A stretch of DNA of 6,165 bases from Sphingomonadaceae bacterium (lineage in GTDB: Bacteria > Pseudomonadota > Alphaproteobacteria > Sphingomonadales > Sphingomonadaceae), in contig JAGREF010000046.1 of the NCBI GenBank assembly GCA_020446665.1, positions 1 to 6,165 of the forward strand. The letters run 5' to 3'. Positions 6,071-6,165 of the stretch are shown here, piece after piece. The notes beneath the pieces were generated by a model. It saw nothing but the letters and a program-made list of their open reading frames with translations, ran no database searches and was not told where the DNA came from. A program made the translations under genes and the position numbers. Numbering within the stretch: position 1 is the first letter of the stretch; every line of letters begins with the position of its first letter.

Positions 6071-6165
6071 AGCTCGCCTTCGAGCCAGGACTTCAGTGCA
6101 CCCTTGGGCGCTGCACCCAGCTTCTGCGCGACCGGCTTGCCATCCTTGAACAGCACCATCAGCGG
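6067..6165 (-). CDS. trxA: Thioredoxin, C-terminal part only (window edge)
   Basis: The last 32 codons are present, beginning PLMVLFKDGKPV and ending LKSWLEGEL. The first Pro corresponds to the conserved cis-Pro that faces the active site in thioredoxins; the FKDG turn, a single Gly-Ala (LGAAPKG) and the final amphipathic helix follow as in TrxA. The CGPC redox motif would lie beyond the window edge, so a thioredoxin-domain relative cannot be fully excluded. Thioredoxin reduces protein disulfides in the cytoplasm. The gene converges on the phosphatase gene: its TAA (6069 to 6067) and the phosphatase TAA (6068-6070) share the bases TTAA, leaving no room for a terminator between them. Confidence 0.88.
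   Translation of the reverse strand, partial: PLMVLFKDGKPVAQKLGAAPKGALKSWLEGEL

Overview
The window looks like chromosomal DNA of a GC-rich alphaproteobacterium. The SecA, ArgJ and phosphatase proteins read like those of Sphingomonadales, perhaps Erythrobacteraceae; that placement rests on recognising sequence style and gene content, not on a search. Most of the window is ordinary housekeeping DNA, with one compositionally different insert.

Layout. Positions 1-2356 (minus strand) hold most of secA, the Sec translocase motor, cut by the window edge so that its C-terminal part is missing. Upstream of it, in the same orientation, lie a small exported Cys-containing protein (2451-2726) and a periplasmic TonB C-terminal-domain protein (2792-3562). 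The 94-bp gap in front of secA can fold into two hairpins, one of which covers the only Shine-Dalgarno-like bases. argJ (3645-4871, plus strand; arginine biosynthesis) is divergent from the TonB-like gene across an 82-bp gap. An islet of about 400 bp follows, near 50% GC or lower, and it carries vapD (4893-5177, minus), a Cas2-like endoribonuclease toxin family, with no visible antitoxin gene. An inositol-monophosphatase-family gene (5270-6070, plus) comes next. The window ends with the last 32 codons of a thioredoxin (6067-6165, minus), whose stop codon overlaps the phosphatase stop.

How it fits together. secA and the two exported proteins upstream share one strand and could be partly co-transcribed; a small exported ORF directly before secA recalls the position of secM in gamma-proteobacteria, but no arrest motif is visible. 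The vapD islet seems to have split an argJ-phosphatase pair. A 7-bp direct repeat, ATGAGCG, lies at the argJ stop and again at the phosphatase start, as expected if the two genes once shared an ATGA stop/start overlap. No tRNA, rRNA, CRISPR array, insertion sequence or phage gene was seen, and no intergenic stretch exceeds 300 bp.
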